A stretch of 36,471 nt of DNA, from positions 1-36,471 of the forward strand of contig CAYJNQ010000019.1 in NCBI GenBank assembly GCA_964371725.1, given 5' to 3'. Made by a program: the position numbers and the translations under genes. Positions 8,348 through 16,316 of this stretch are shown one piece after another. The notes beneath the pieces are model-generated. The model made no database searches. It was not told where the DNA came from and worked only from the letters and a program-made list of their open reading frames with translations. The stretch's first letter is position 1, and the number at the start of each line of letters is the position of its first letter. This DNA comes from JAAYCI01 sp964371725. GTDB taxonomy: Bacteria; Bacillota; Clostridia; Oscillospirales; Ruminococcaceae.

Positions 8348-9601
8348 ATGAATTTTAAATCGAAAATAGCGCTGGGGCTGGCGGTGGTTATACTCGTGTC
8401 GTTGGCAGTAACAGGCGTGGCATATTGGAGCGCGCAAGAGGTACTGGGCCCTGCTGTGGAGCCGGGGCTTGAAATAAACGGGGAATACGTGCGAGACCCT
8501 GGTGTTATGATGACGGTAGACGGGGAAGAAATTGGGTTTGATGAATATCGATATTATTATCTAACGAATCGGTATTATGTTGAAATGAGCTATGGAGAAG
8601 GCATTTTTGAGCAAGACTACGACGGTTCCCTTGCCTTGCAGGTGCGTGCGCTTACAGAGGACACCATTTTGCAAACACAGGCATGGCTTCGCCTAGCGCA
8701 AGAGCATGGCGTCAGCTTGAGTGATGAAGAAAAGCAGGAAATCATCACGGAAATGGAAGCGCAAAAAGCCGACATGGGCGAAGATGTATTTATGCGTAGC
8801 CTGGAGGAACTGTTCTACACCAGCGAAGAGATGTATATTGAGCTCACAGAAGAGCAAATGCTTGCCCAAAAGACACAGGAGACATTAACAGAGGAATACA
8901 CAGCGGAAATTGAAGCGGATATAGACAGCTATTTTGTTACAGCAAAACATATTTTGGTTAGTGCGGAATCCGTTACGGAAGCTACGGCAGAGGAGACCTT
9001 GCTAGATGAAATTGGGGACGAGGTGGCAGCGGACAGCAGCCTTGTCACATCCACAGCTTCTGAAGTTGCCAGTGTGCCCGAAGTTTCAAGCGTGCCGGAG
9101 GTTTCGAGTGTACCCACAGCGACCAGTGATGTAACACCGGAAAGTACCCCCACAACACAAACGCCGGAAGAGCAGGCAGAGCAAGCGAAGGTTTTGGCCG
9201 ATGATTTGTTGGCACAACTGCGCGCGGCCGAAGCTGCCGGAGAAGATGTTGCGGCCCTGTTCGATCAATTTGTGGTAGACTATGGAGCAGACCCGGGCAT
9301 GGAAGAAAGCCCTGAGGGCTACACCTTTGCAGAGGGAACCATGGTGCAGGAATTCTATGATGCAGCCATGTCCCTACAGCCCGGAGAAATTTCAGAGCCG
9401 GTGGAAACAGATTTCGGCTATCACATCATTCGCAGAGAGCCGCTAAACACGGAGGCGCTGGAAGAGGGCGGAAGTGCCGAGTTTGAAATGGATAACTTGG
9501 TTTCGATTAAAATTGACGAAGAGTTGACAGCTGTTATGGACAGCTTTGAAGTGAGCTATGGTGAGAACTACGACTATGTAACACCAACCGGCATTCGCTA
9601 G
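8348..9601 (+). CDS. PrsA-like foldase with parvulin (PPIC) domain
   Basis: PrsA-type foldases catalyse prolyl isomerisation and help secreted proteins fold outside the membrane. The ATG at 8348 has GAGGGAGG upstream and starts a signal-anchor (KSKIALGLAVVILVSLAVTGVAYW). No lipobox cysteine is seen, unlike PrsA itself. An N-terminal SurA/PrsA-like helical domain follows to about residue 190. The parvulin domain begins with TAKHILV and ends with QPGEISEPVETDFGYHIIRR. About 75 residues of Ser/Thr/Glu/Pro-rich sequence, including SVPEVSSVPEVSSVP repeats, are inserted between the first strand and the first helix (QAKVLADDLLAQL) of the parvulin domain, which is unusual. The protein has 417 residues. 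A strong terminator follows at 9632-9673. Confidence 0.85.
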   Translation: MNFKSKIALGLAVVILVSLAVTGVAYWSAQEVLGPAVEPGLEINGEYVRDPGVMMTVDGEEIGFDEYRYYYLTNRYYVEMSYGEGIFEQDYDGSLALQVRALTEDTILQTQAWLRLAQEHGVSLSDEEKQEIITEMEAQKADMGEDVFMRSLEELFYTSEEMYIELTEEQMLAQKTQETLTEEYTAEIEADIDSYFVTAKHILVSAESVTEATAEETLLDEIGDEVAADSSLVTSTASEVASVPEVSSVPEVSSVPTATSDVTPESTPTTQTPEEQAEQAKVLADDLLAQLRAAEAAGEDVAALFDQFVVDYGADPGMEESPEGYTFAEGTMVQEFYDAAMSLQPGEISEPVETDFGYHIIRREPLNTEALEEGGSAEFEMDNLVSIKIDEELTAVMDSFEVSYGENYDYVTPTGIR

Positions 9602-9631
9602 GGTGTGCATTGCATTTACCCTTGGAAAATC

Positions 9632-9673
9632 AAAAACCATCCCCCGGCCAAAATGGGCCGGGGGATGGTTTTT
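9632..9673. terminator. Bidirectional terminator between convergent genes
   Basis: An 18-bp perfect stem (9632-9649 with 9656-9673) with a 6-base loop carries AAAAA on one side and TTTTT on the other. It sits between the foldase gene and the phosphoesterase gene, which converge, and should stop transcription from both sides. Confidence 0.92.
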
Positions 9674-9690
9674 GTGATGAAACAAAAAGA

Positions 9691-10170
9691 TTATAGTGAT
9701 AAAATATCAAACGAGGGCATTTTACCCTCATGCAAATGCATGATTCCATAGTGGGACTTCGTGCCGGGCAAAGGCTTGCCGAGAGATCCGGGATTGAATA
9801 GATGAATGCCGTTTTTAAATTCGTACAAAGGTTTATGTGTGTGCCCAAAAAGTGCAATTTGCGCCTGGCATTGCCGGGCATGTTCCCATAATAGTGCAAG
9901 ACCTTGTTTGACATGAAAATAATCCCCATGTGTGAGAAAGAGCTTGTAGCCGCCCAAGTGCAAAAAGAGATCCTGTGGTTGGCAAAAAACATGGTCACAA
10001 TTGCCACACACCCCATGAAAAACCACAGAAGGGTATTTTTCTCGCAACAAAAAAAACCGATCAACACCATCCCCAAGGTGAATGCAAACTTCTGCATCGG
10101 ACTCGCGTTTTAGAGCTTCCTGCATAGGCTGAATGGCGCCATGGGTGTCGCTGAAAACCAAAACCTTCAA
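9691..10170 (-). CDS. YfcE/MJ0936-family metallophosphoesterase
   Basis: The protein of about 159 residues is a small calcineurin-like phosphodiesterase. The motifs are in order: FSDTHG near the N-terminus, HLGDGVD, GNCD, LTHGD and GHTHKP, which together supply the two-metal site. Family members hydrolyse model phosphodiesters and the natural substrate is usually unknown. I chose TTG at 10170 as start because AGGAG lies nine bases upstream and it gives the family-typical M-K-V-L-V-F-S-D-T-H-G. An ATG at 10179 has the same AGGAG immediately adjacent (too close), and a GTG at 10194 has no site. It is the last gene of the minus-strand block, 174 bases after rsmI. Confidence 0.88.
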   Translation of the reverse strand: MKVLVFSDTHGAIQPMQEALKRESDAEVCIHLGDGVDRFFLLREKYPSVVFHGVCGNCDHVFCQPQDLFLHLGGYKLFLTHGDYFHVKQGLALLWEHARQCQAQIALFGHTHKPLYEFKNGIHLFNPGSLGKPLPGTKSHYGIMHLHEGKMPSFDILSL

Positions 10171-10227
10171 AACCCTCATCTCCTTTGCTTGCACAAATCA
10201 ATGTGGCTCTTCTCACTTTGTGGGGGT

Positions 10228-10329
10228 GAAGCACGGCGAAAGCCATCCGGAGATGTCTCGTAAAAGTGCTTCTATTCATATATGTACGTCCGGTGTGCCC
10301 CATAGGGTTCGGCTAAACCCAGCAGGGGC
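10228..10329 (+). ncRNA. Possible structured RNA or leader (unassigned)
   Basis: Between rsmI and the phosphoesterase gene two compound hairpins can be drawn. GAAGCAC (10228-10234) pairs with GTGCTTC (10266-10272) and encloses GGC-GAAA-GCC (10235-10244), a GNRA tetraloop on plus. GCCCC (10297-10301) pairs with GGGGC (10325-10329) and encloses GGGTT (10305-10309) with AACCC (10316-10320). The GNRA loop favours plus, but the neighbouring genes are transcribed on minus, where the same pairs would form a leader for the phosphoesterase gene. I do not recognise a known RNA family. Confidence 0.3.
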
Positions 10330-10343
10330 TTAATGAGCAGACA

Positions 10344-11198
10344 CTACATATCGGAATTTGAATTCGGTTCGTTTTTTTGGCGCAACATCTCTTTGTAAAC
10401 AGCACTTTTCGAGTGGCCGCTCTCGCTGGCGGCTTGCTTTGCTGCAGCCGAAAGGCTAAGGGGCAAATGCAAGGCGCCGGCGGCAACTTCTTGTAAAGGG
10501 GGTAAAGCAGCTGGGACTTTCTCTTGTGAACCGGCTACCACCAGAACAAATTCACCACGTGGTTTTTCCTGTGTATACAAAAGAATCGCCTGGTCCAAGG
10601 TGGTTTTCACAATTTCCTCATGAAGCTTGGTAAGCTCACGGCAAAGGCTGATACCGCGTGTAGGGCCAAAAACGGCTTGCAAATCTTGTAAGGTTTTAAC
10701 AAGTTTGTGTGGAGCTTCGTAAAACAGCATGGTTCGCTCTTCGTCTTGTAAGTGGGAAAGCCGCTGTGCGCGGGCGTTGCGGTTTTGGGGCAAAAACCCC
10801 TCAAACACAAAGCGTGTGCTGTCTTGCCCAGAGGCACACAAAGCGGTTAAGGCGGCGTTGGGTCCCGGAATGGGCACAACAGTAATCCCTTTTTCTTTGG
10901 CCTCTTGCACCAAAATTTGCCCGGGATCGCTGATGGCAGGCAGGCCTGCATCGCTGCATAAAGCACAGCTCTCTCCGTTTTCAAGACGATTCAGAATGCC
11001 TTCGCAGCGCACACGTTCGTTGTGCTCATGATAGCTAATCAAAGGTTTTTTGAGCCCCAAGTGATTCAATAGCTTCACCGTAACACGTGTGTCCTCCGCT
11101 GCGATAAAATCAACGGCAGCCAATATGTCGGCACTGCGGCGGCTCAGATCTTGCAAATTGCCAATGGGCGTGCCCACAATATACAATATGCCCGGCAT
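10344..11198 (-). CDS. rsmI: 16S rRNA (cytidine1402-2'-O)-methyltransferase RsmI
   Basis: RsmI methylates the ribose of C1402 in the decoding centre of 16S rRNA using S-adenosylmethionine. The tetrapyrrole-methylase fold is clear: LYIVGTPIGNLQDLSRR at the N-terminus, AAEDTR, the glycine-rich SDAGLPAISDPG, PIPGPNAALTALCASG, YEAPHKLVKTL and CRELTKLHEE. A C-terminal helical segment (AAKQAASESGHSKSAVYKEML) resembles the usual HTH-like end. The start is ATG at 11198 with GGGAGG upstream. A much longer open frame extends upstream but overlaps trmN6 and is not real. In Bacillus this gene (yabC) also follows yabB; here the small GIY-YIG gene that normally sits between them is missing. Confidence 0.94.
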   Translation of the reverse strand: MPGILYIVGTPIGNLQDLSRRSADILAAVDFIAAEDTRVTVKLLNHLGLKKPLISYHEHNERVRCEGILNRLENGESCALCSDAGLPAISDPGQILVQEAKEKGITVVPIPGPNAALTALCASGQDSTRFVFEGFLPQNRNARAQRLSHLQDEERTMLFYEAPHKLVKTLQDLQAVFGPTRGISLCRELTKLHEEIVKTTLDQAILLYTQEKPRGEFVLVVAGSQEKVPAALPPLQEVAAGALHLPLSLSAAAKQAASESGHSKSAVYKEMLRQKNEPNSNSDM

Positions 11199-11283
11199 AC
11201 ATCCTCCCGTTTCAAAAACAATTGGTTTTGCCAAACGGCTTCCCTTAAACCGAGATTCCATCGGGATAAATGGGTGCCATTGG

Positions 11284-11955
11284 CTAGAACAACACAGGCT
11301 CTCCGGGTGGCAGTATGCGGTCTGGCAAAACTTCCAGGCCCACACCACCGTTTTTTCGAGCATCCAGCAAAACAAGCCAAGGGGTATCCTTGGCCGATTT
11401 ACGCACAAAACAGAGGCGTTTTGGCGCCAAAGAGGCCTCTTGCAAAGAGGAGAACAATGCTGCAAGACGTGTGGGTGGATAACAAAGGCAAAATCGTCCA
11501 CCATCTTTCAGCATACGGCCTGCTGCTTTACACAAATCGGGTAGCGAACACTCGTCGTCGTGCCGTGCGCGTGCACGCACGGCATCGGGCGAGCGAAGGC
11601 CGCTGTTAAAATAAGGTGGGTTGGCCACAACCAAATCGCACAGCTTCACCTGCTTATGCAAGCGCACATCGCCGCAAATAATTTGCAAACGGGAGGCTCC
11701 ATTCAAGGCCTTGGCCTCTTCCATCAAGGCAACAGCCTCCTCGTCCAGCTCAATAGCCAAAGCTTCACCTTGCAAGCCGGCATCCAAAAGGCCGAAAACC
11801 AAAATGCCACAACCTGCGCAAAGGTCGGCTGCAGCCCAGTGTTTTTTGGGTGTACAAAAGGAAAGCAGCAGCAGGGAATCGGTTCCAAAACGGTGCCTTT
11901 TGCTGGTAAGCACTTGTGTGCCACCGGATAAATGTTCTATCTTTTTTTCTATCAT
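11284..11955 (-). CDS. trmN6: tRNA1(Val) adenine-37 N6-methyltransferase-like protein (YabB)
   Basis: The 223-residue protein is a class I SAM-dependent methyltransferase. DLCAGCGILVFGL is the SAM-binding motif I, AIELDEEAVALMEEA is motif II and VANPPYFNSG is the NPPY motif of N6-adenine methyltransferases. The N-terminal LTSKRHRFGTDSLLL is typical of YabB/TrmN6, which modifies A37 of tRNA1(Val) in E. coli; the Firmicutes target is less certain. The gene lies between the ferredoxin terminator and rsmI, 85 bases before the latter, as in the yabB-yabC order of Bacillus. Confidence 0.85.
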   Translation of the reverse strand: MIEKKIEHLSGGTQVLTSKRHRFGTDSLLLLSFCTPKKHWAAADLCAGCGILVFGLLDAGLQGEALAIELDEEAVALMEEAKALNGASRLQIICGDVRLHKQVKLCDLVVANPPYFNSGLRSPDAVRARARHDDECSLPDLCKAAGRMLKDGGRFCLCYPPTRLAALFSSLQEASLAPKRLCFVRKSAKDTPWLVLLDARKNGGVGLEVLPDRILPPGEPVLF

Positions 11956-11978
11956 AAAATATCTGTCTTAAAAAATCA

Positions 11979-12002
11979 AGCGGACACAAAACCGTGTCCG
12001 CT
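11979..12002 (-). terminator. Terminator downstream of the ferredoxin gene
   Basis: AGCGGACAC and GTGTCCGCT form a perfect 9-bp stem with a 6-base loop. On minus it is followed by TGATTTTTT. It lies 25 bases after the ferredoxin stop, so expression of trmN6 would need read-through or another promoter. Confidence 0.85.
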
Positions 12003-12026
12003 GTTTGTCTGTTTAACGAAAAGATC

Positions 12027-12197
12027 TTAGTCGGCCGAGATGGCGCCGGTAGGGCAAACACCTTCGCAGGTGCCGCAATCAATGCAAGCATCGGCATCAA
12101 TCACAAATTGATCATCACCGGAAGAAATGGCACTAACAGGACATTCGCCCTCACATGCGCCGCAAGAAATGCAATCAGAACTGATTTTGTAAGCCAT
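12027..12197 (-). CDS. 2[4Fe-4S] ferredoxin
   Basis: This 56-residue clostridial-type ferredoxin carries low-potential electrons in the cytosol. It has two CxxCxxCxxxCP cluster motifs: cysteines 9, 12, 15, 19 and 38, 41, 44, 48. The start is ATG at 12197, with AAAGGAG seven bases upstream; it gives the typical MAYKISSDC N-terminus. The gene has its own promoter (12283-12256) and terminator (12002-11979), so it is a strongly expressed single-gene unit inserted in the ricT-trmN6 interval. This supports an anaerobic, ferredoxin-based metabolism. Confidence 0.95.
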   Translation of the reverse strand: MAYKISSDCISCGACEGECPVSAISSGDDQFVIDADACIDCGTCEGVCPTGAISAD

Positions 12198-12255
12198 AAT
12201 GATAGTCTCCTTTGTTTTGAAGTTTATAACTGAGCCCATTTCGCTCATCACTATT

Positions 12256-12283
12256 ATTCTATCATATTATTTAAAGATTGCAA
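12256..12283 (-). promoter_or_regulatory. Promoter of the ferredoxin gene
   Basis: On minus, TTGCAA (12283-12278) and TAGAAT (12261-12256) are 16 bases apart. Transcription would start about 50 bases before the ATG at 12197. Confidence 0.6.
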
Positions 12284-12298
12284 GAAAAACGCATGATG

Positions 12299-13171
12299 TT
12301 AGACGGGCTCTTCCTTCTTTGGTTTTTGCTGCTCCTGCGGTTTCACAGGCTTGCGTTTGCCGCCGCGCAAGTAAGTTACTGTGTCGCGGTGATAGTAATG
12401 GGGTGTGATATCCGGCACTTCCTCCAAACGCACACGCAATTTTCCCGTGATTAAATTCACCTCTGTAACCGTTCCGTTTCCATCGGGCGTTTGCACTACG
12501 CTACCAAGCCCGGGCGTGATTTTGCTAAGATATTCATAGGCGGGCTGTTCATAGGCAAGGCAACACATCAGCCGGCCGCAACTGCCTGAGATTTTTGCCG
12601 GGTTGAGAGAAAGGCCCTGCTCTTTGGCCATCTTGATGGATACGGGCTGAAAATTTTTCAAAAAACGGCTGCAGCAAAACGGTTGTCCGCAAATGCCCAG
12701 GCCCCCGATCATTTTTGATTCATCCCGCACGCCAATTTGGCGCAACTCAATGCGTGTGCGAAAGACAGCGGCCAAATCTTTAACGAGTTCGCGAAAATCC
12801 ACGCGACCGTCGGCTGTAAAATAGAACAATATTTTACCTTGATTTTGCGTGTATTCCACATCGACCAGTTTCATCTCTAACCCATGACGCAAAATGGCCT
12901 CTTCGCAAATGGTGAAAGCGCGATGCTCATCCTCGCGGTTTTGGCGCATACGCCGGATATCGGCATCGTCTGCCAAGCGCACCACAGGTTTTAATGCTTG
13001 CGAAACACTGGAGTCGGGCACGTTGTGTGGCCCGTGCACCACCTCACCGCACTCGGTGCCACGGCTTGTTTCCACAATAACATAATGGCCGTTTTGAACA
13101 TCCAAACCGGCCGGATCAAAATAATAGCTTTTTCCGCCTTCTTTAAAGCGAACATGAATGATTGTTTTCAT
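12299..13171 (-). CDS. ricT: RicT/YaaT, PSP1-domain subunit of the RicAFT complex
   Basis: In Bacillus, YaaT (RicT) forms a complex with RicA and RicF that carries Fe-S clusters and promotes RNase Y maturation of mRNAs, with effects on sporulation, competence and biofilms. The 290-residue protein has the PSP1 C-terminal domain and conserved cysteines in GICGQPFCC and SCGRLMCCLAYE, the probable cluster ligands. The C-terminus is a Lys/Pro/Glu tail. Its ATG at 13171 overlaps the holB stop by four bases, so the two are translationally coupled, the same order as in Bacillus. RicA and RicF are not in the window. Confidence 0.93.
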   Translation of the reverse strand: MKTIIHVRFKEGGKSYYFDPAGLDVQNGHYVIVETSRGTECGEVVHGPHNVPDSSVSQALKPVVRLADDADIRRMRQNREDEHRAFTICEEAILRHGLEMKLVDVEYTQNQGKILFYFTADGRVDFRELVKDLAAVFRTRIELRQIGVRDESKMIGGLGICGQPFCCSRFLKNFQPVSIKMAKEQGLSLNPAKISGSCGRLMCCLAYEQPAYEYLSKITPGLGSVVQTPDGNGTVTEVNLITGKLRVRLEEVPDITPHYYHRDTVTYLRGGKRKPVKPQEQQKPKKEEPV

Positions 13172-14112
13172 AGGGTTTCCTCTGTAAGTTGAATGGCAAG
13201 TGAACTGAAAACCAGTTTAGGTGCCACATTTGCTTGCAAATCAGAAAGTGCATTTAAAACAAAGGGCAAAAACCGTGTGGCCTGCTGTGCACAAGCACTG
13301 CCTTCCTCTTGGGAGAACTTCCCGTAAAGACAAGCTGTAAACACGAGGGATAAATCTTGCAAAAATTCTAAGCGACGCTTTTTTTCTTCCTCTTTTCGGC
13401 CCTCGAGGACACTGAAAAGGCAAAGAAGAGCATATAAGTTGCCTGTTGCGGCCGCTTTCGCCGCAGCCTTGGCGTTTTCAAAAGTTTGTCGGCGCTCGGC
13501 GCTTTCCAATACACGCAAACACAAGCCCGGGCGACCACCGTAAACGGTGGCAAGCAATTGTGCAAAGGAAGCCTCGGCACCATGTTCCAGCAAAAAAGAC
13601 ACGGTGTCTTCGGGTGAAATCTCGGCCAGTGGATACAGCACACAGCGGCTGCGAATGGTTTGCAGCAAGCCAGATGCATCGCGCGCCGTTAAAACAAACA
13701 ACACCCCGCGAGGTGGTTCCTCCAAAACTTTCAAGAGGGCATTGGCCGCCGGGGCCATCATGCGCTCTGCATCGCGAATCAAAACCACACGGCCAAAGCT
13801 GGAAAGCCCTGTTCGATAGATATCCGTGCGCACCTCTCGGATACGCTCTACCCGAATTTGGCCGGAAAGGCCCTCGCCAGCCAGTGTAATCACTTCGGAG
13901 CTTTCGCCACGCAAAACAGCCTTGTTCGCTTCTCCACCTTCGGGAAACAAATAGTCGGCCGCAAGACAACGTGCCCAATAATTGCGTCCACAACCATCTG
14001 GGGCAGTGAGCAAAACGGCGTGGGATAAACTTTTTGTGCCAAGCGCATGGAGAAGCGCCGAACGCACCGGTTCATTGCCCAAAACCGAGTCCAAAGCCAT
14101 GGTGGTTTTCAT
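13168..14112 (-). CDS. holB: DNA polymerase III delta' subunit HolB
   Basis: HolB is part of the clamp loader that puts the sliding clamp on DNA. The AAA+ N-terminal region shows LGNEPVRSALLHAL, LTAPDGCGRNYWARCLA (the P-loop place), RVVLIRDAERM (Walker B-like), ANALLKVLEEPPRGVLFVLTA and TIRSRC with the SRC arginine. The P-loop Lys is replaced by Asn (GCGRN), in keeping with delta' being a non-ATPase subunit. The zinc-binding cysteines of some HolB proteins are not evident. I take ATG at 14112, which gives MKTTMALDSVLGNE; a GGGG-rich stretch upstream is a weak site. An internal ATG at 14100 is the alternative. It overlaps ricT. Confidence 0.9.
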   Translation of the reverse strand: MKTTMALDSVLGNEPVRSALLHALGTKSLSHAVLLTAPDGCGRNYWARCLAADYLFPEGGEANKAVLRGESSEVITLAGEGLSGQIRVERIREVRTDIYRTGLSSFGRVVLIRDAERMMAPAANALLKVLEEPPRGVLFVLTARDASGLLQTIRSRCVLYPLAEISPEDTVSFLLEHGAEASFAQLLATVYGGRPGLCLRVLESAERRQTFENAKAAAKAAATGNLYALLCLFSVLEGRKEEEKKRRLEFLQDLSLVFTACLYGKFSQEEGSACAQQATRFLPFVLNALSDLQANVAPKLVFSSLAIQLTEETL

Positions 14113-14217
14113 GAAACAAAGAGCCCCCCGAAAAAATTCAAAGTAGAAGAAATTGTATATCCCATGTGCAAGGCACATTGAAACTCTCTCACAGTTTACA
14201 AATATACAGACACACAA

Positions 14218-15525
14218 TCATTCTACCACATCTATTTCCAAAATACCACCCTTGGCGAGAGCCTGTGCAATCTGAGGTTGAATCCGCTCGCCCGGGGCAA
14301 CCAGAGGCACGCCCGGGGGACAAGGAGCATCCAAACTTGCCGCCACACGATGGATCGCTTGTGAAACAGGCAGGCGCTTTTTCTTTGCAAAAAAGGCTTC
14401 ACGTGGGCTACACACAATTTCGGGAGGGGGCAGTGGGGGTGTTTCTTGGGTGGGAATGGGTGCCCGTGGTGGAAAGGCACACAATGCCGCCGATAAAGCC
14501 TGAAAATCTTCTTTACTGTTGCAGGCACTTGCCATGAAAACAAGCCGTTTTCCGTCGCAGTACTCTGGCAAGAGGCCTTTTTCGGCAAGAGATTCCCGCA
14601 CTTCCGAGGCGGTCCACCCGCCAAGCGCAGGATGCAGACAAAGCTTAAAGGGGTCATCCATTGGTTCGCACAGATGAGGTACATCCCGGGCCACAAGGGC
14701 AAGGTTTTTCGCGGCGGATTCAAAATCCAGTGTGCCGGAAAGAAGGGCGGCGGCACACAAATCCAAACTTTCCAAAACGAGATACGAGGGACTGGTAGAG
14801 CTGTATAAATTCAGAATCTCGCGGGCTTTGCCTTTGTGCTTGTCACTTTGCAGGTGTAGCAAAGCGGCACCCGTGAGGCAGGGCAAGGTTTTGTGTGCGG
14901 AATCGGCCACAGCCGTAGCGCCGAGATGCAAGGGATGCAAAGAAGGAGATAAAAAAGCCAAATGTGCTCCGTGTGCATTGTCCACCAAAAGTGGAACATT
15001 CGCATGCCGGCACATTTTGGCAAGGGGTTCAAGGTTAATACAACGCCCAAAATAATCAAAAGAGGTGACATACACCGGCGCCTTTGGGTGCTTTTGCAGA
15101 GCTTGCTCTAGGTGCGGCAGGGAAAGGAGACCGTTTTGCACCGGCAACCAAACCGGAAAAGCACCCGTAAAAATAAGCGCGCGCAAAGCGGCAATGTGGC
15201 AGCCCCTGGCCATGATAACCGGTTCGCCCGGGCGAAGGTGCAAGTGCAGCATAGCTTCGATGCAGCTTGTGGTGCCAAAGGCCGAATACAAGGTGGCGGC
15301 ACTGCCAAAAGCTTTGGCCATGTTCTCTTGGCTTTCCAGCAAAGAGGCATGGGGGTGAGAAAGGTCGTCGGCGCCGTCAATTTCGGTTAAATCAAAAGGC
15401 AAAACCGACGCAAAAGGAGACAAAGCCGCAGCGTTCCCCTTGTGCCCCGGCACAAAAAAACGGGTGTTCAGTTTGGAAAGCTCTGCAGCCTTATCATAAA
15501 AGGGTGTAAAAGATTTTGTGTTCAT
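14218..15525 (-). CDS. Orn/Lys/Arg decarboxylase family protein (YaaO-like)
   Basis: The 435-residue protein is a PLP enzyme of the family of lysine, arginine and ornithine decarboxylases (fold type I). Visible are TRFFVPGHKGN, the SAFGTTSCIEAML PLP-phosphate region, VDNAHGAHLAF and the Schiff-base lysine in DSAHKTLPCLTGAALL, followed by the C-terminal decarboxylase domain with PPGVPLVAPGERI. Substrate cannot be read from sequence, and YaaO-type proteins often lack proven activity. The ATG at 15525 starts two bases after the TGA of the rhomboid-like gene and has no good ribosome site, so it probably depends on translational coupling. YaaO is also encoded near holB in Bacillus. Confidence 0.87.
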   Translation of the reverse strand: MNTKSFTPFYDKAAELSKLNTRFFVPGHKGNAAALSPFASVLPFDLTEIDGADDLSHPHASLLESQENMAKAFGSAATLYSAFGTTSCIEAMLHLHLRPGEPVIMARGCHIAALRALIFTGAFPVWLPVQNGLLSLPHLEQALQKHPKAPVYVTSFDYFGRCINLEPLAKMCRHANVPLLVDNAHGAHLAFLSPSLHPLHLGATAVADSAHKTLPCLTGAALLHLQSDKHKGKAREILNLYSSTSPSYLVLESLDLCAAALLSGTLDFESAAKNLALVARDVPHLCEPMDDPFKLCLHPALGGWTASEVRESLAEKGLLPEYCDGKRLVFMASACNSKEDFQALSAALCAFPPRAPIPTQETPPLPPPEIVCSPREAFFAKKKRLPVSQAIHRVAASLDAPCPPGVPLVAPGERIQPQIAQALAKGGILEIDVVE

Positions 15526-15527
15526 TT

Positions 15528-16196
15528 TCAGCGTCCGCGCCAATTGCGCCGGTTGCGGCTAATGCGAATTTGCTCTTTTATGTTGCGAATGAGCGTTTTT
15601 CCGAAAAATAAGGCATAATTGATAAGACTAAATGCCAAGGAAACCAACATCAGAAGGCCCAGCAGCGGCGAGGAAATGAACTGAAAAATAAGCTGGAGCA
15701 CAAGGAAGCCGGCATAGGCAAGTGCCAGCCACTTTGCCTTGAGTTGCACCACAAAAAAGAGCATAAAGCTTGTGTCGGGGGCAACGGTGGCAAAGGCCAA
15801 GAACAGGGAGAGGTTCAGGTAAACATTGGTGCCAAAGCCCACAATGAAACAAGATAGGATGGCACCGATGATGCCCACTAGATAATAGACATTCAGCTTA
15901 AAGCCGCCCCAGACATATTCAAGGTTGCGTCCCATCATATAGTAGAAATATAAAGAGATAATAAGCCAAAATGAATTGGAGCCGTCCGGCACAAAAACAA
16001 AAGTGATAAGCCGCCACACCTGTCCGCTTAAAATGGCAGAACGGTTCAAACTGAGCAAGGAACTCATGTTAAAACCCGCCCCAGCGGCGGCGATATCTAA
16101 AATATACACGGCAGCCATGCCAATTACCACAATGGTCATCAGCCCATGGATATACCGTTTTCCATATTTGTGTTCTAGCCTGTACAGCCATTTCAT
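15528..16196 (-). CDS. Rhomboid-like membrane protein without protease residues
   Basis: The 222-residue protein has about six hydrophobic segments. The region LSGQVWRLITFVFVP matches the rhomboid N-terminal signature, and LYFYYMMGRNLEYVWGGFKLNVYYL fits the following loop and helix. The catalytic GxSG is absent (TNVYLNLSLFLAF at that place), and I find no His at the end of a later helix, so it should be a pseudo-protease, perhaps binding or stabilising membrane proteins. Similar rhomboid-like proteins are common in Clostridia. The C-terminus is very basic (RISRNRRNWRGR). The ATG at 16196 has GGAGG upstream, and a strong promoter lies at 16316-16288. Confidence 0.75.
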   Translation of the reverse strand: MKWLYRLEHKYGKRYIHGLMTIVVIGMAAVYILDIAAAGAGFNMSSLLSLNRSAILSGQVWRLITFVFVPDGSNSFWLIISLYFYYMMGRNLEYVWGGFKLNVYYLVGIIGAILSCFIVGFGTNVYLNLSLFLAFATVAPDTSFMLFFVVQLKAKWLALAYAGFLVLQLIFQFISSPLLGLLMLVSLAFSLINYALFFGKTLIRNIKEQIRISRNRRNWRGR

Positions 16197-16265
16197 AGGA
16201 TGTCCTCCTCGGTTTGTCTCTTGTTAGTTTAAAATAAAATACGAATGAACGAAAAATTTAAAATT

Positions 16266-16280
16266 CCACTTTTCAAGTGG
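16266..16280 (-). promoter_or_regulatory. Hairpin at the 5' end of the rhomboid operon transcript
   Basis: CCACTT and AAGTGG pair with a 3-base loop and are followed on minus by AATTTTAAATTTTT. The predicted start is near 16281, so the hairpin would be the very beginning of the mRNA. It may stabilise the 5' end. It is too near the start to act as a normal terminator. Confidence 0.4.
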
Positions 16281-16287
16281 TGGGTTT

Positions 16288-16316
16288 AGTATAGCAGAGC
16301 GCTTGCTTCAGTTCAA
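16288..16316 (-). promoter_or_regulatory. Strong sigma-A promoter of the rhomboid-yaaO-holB-ricT operon
   Basis: On minus, TTGAAC (16316-16311) and TATACT (16293-16288) have a 17-base spacer. The leader to the ATG at 16196 is about 85 bases. Confidence 0.75.

Noticed and set aside
10228..10329. c-di-GMP-I riboswitch or SRP RNA
   Set aside because: The conserved ACGCAAAGCC-type core of the first and GGAAGGAAGCAG of the second are both absent.
11199..11504. Extended N-terminus of rsmI (102 more codons)
   Set aside because: It overlaps trmN6, has no family similarity, and ATG at 11198 has a good ribosome site and the conserved N-terminus.
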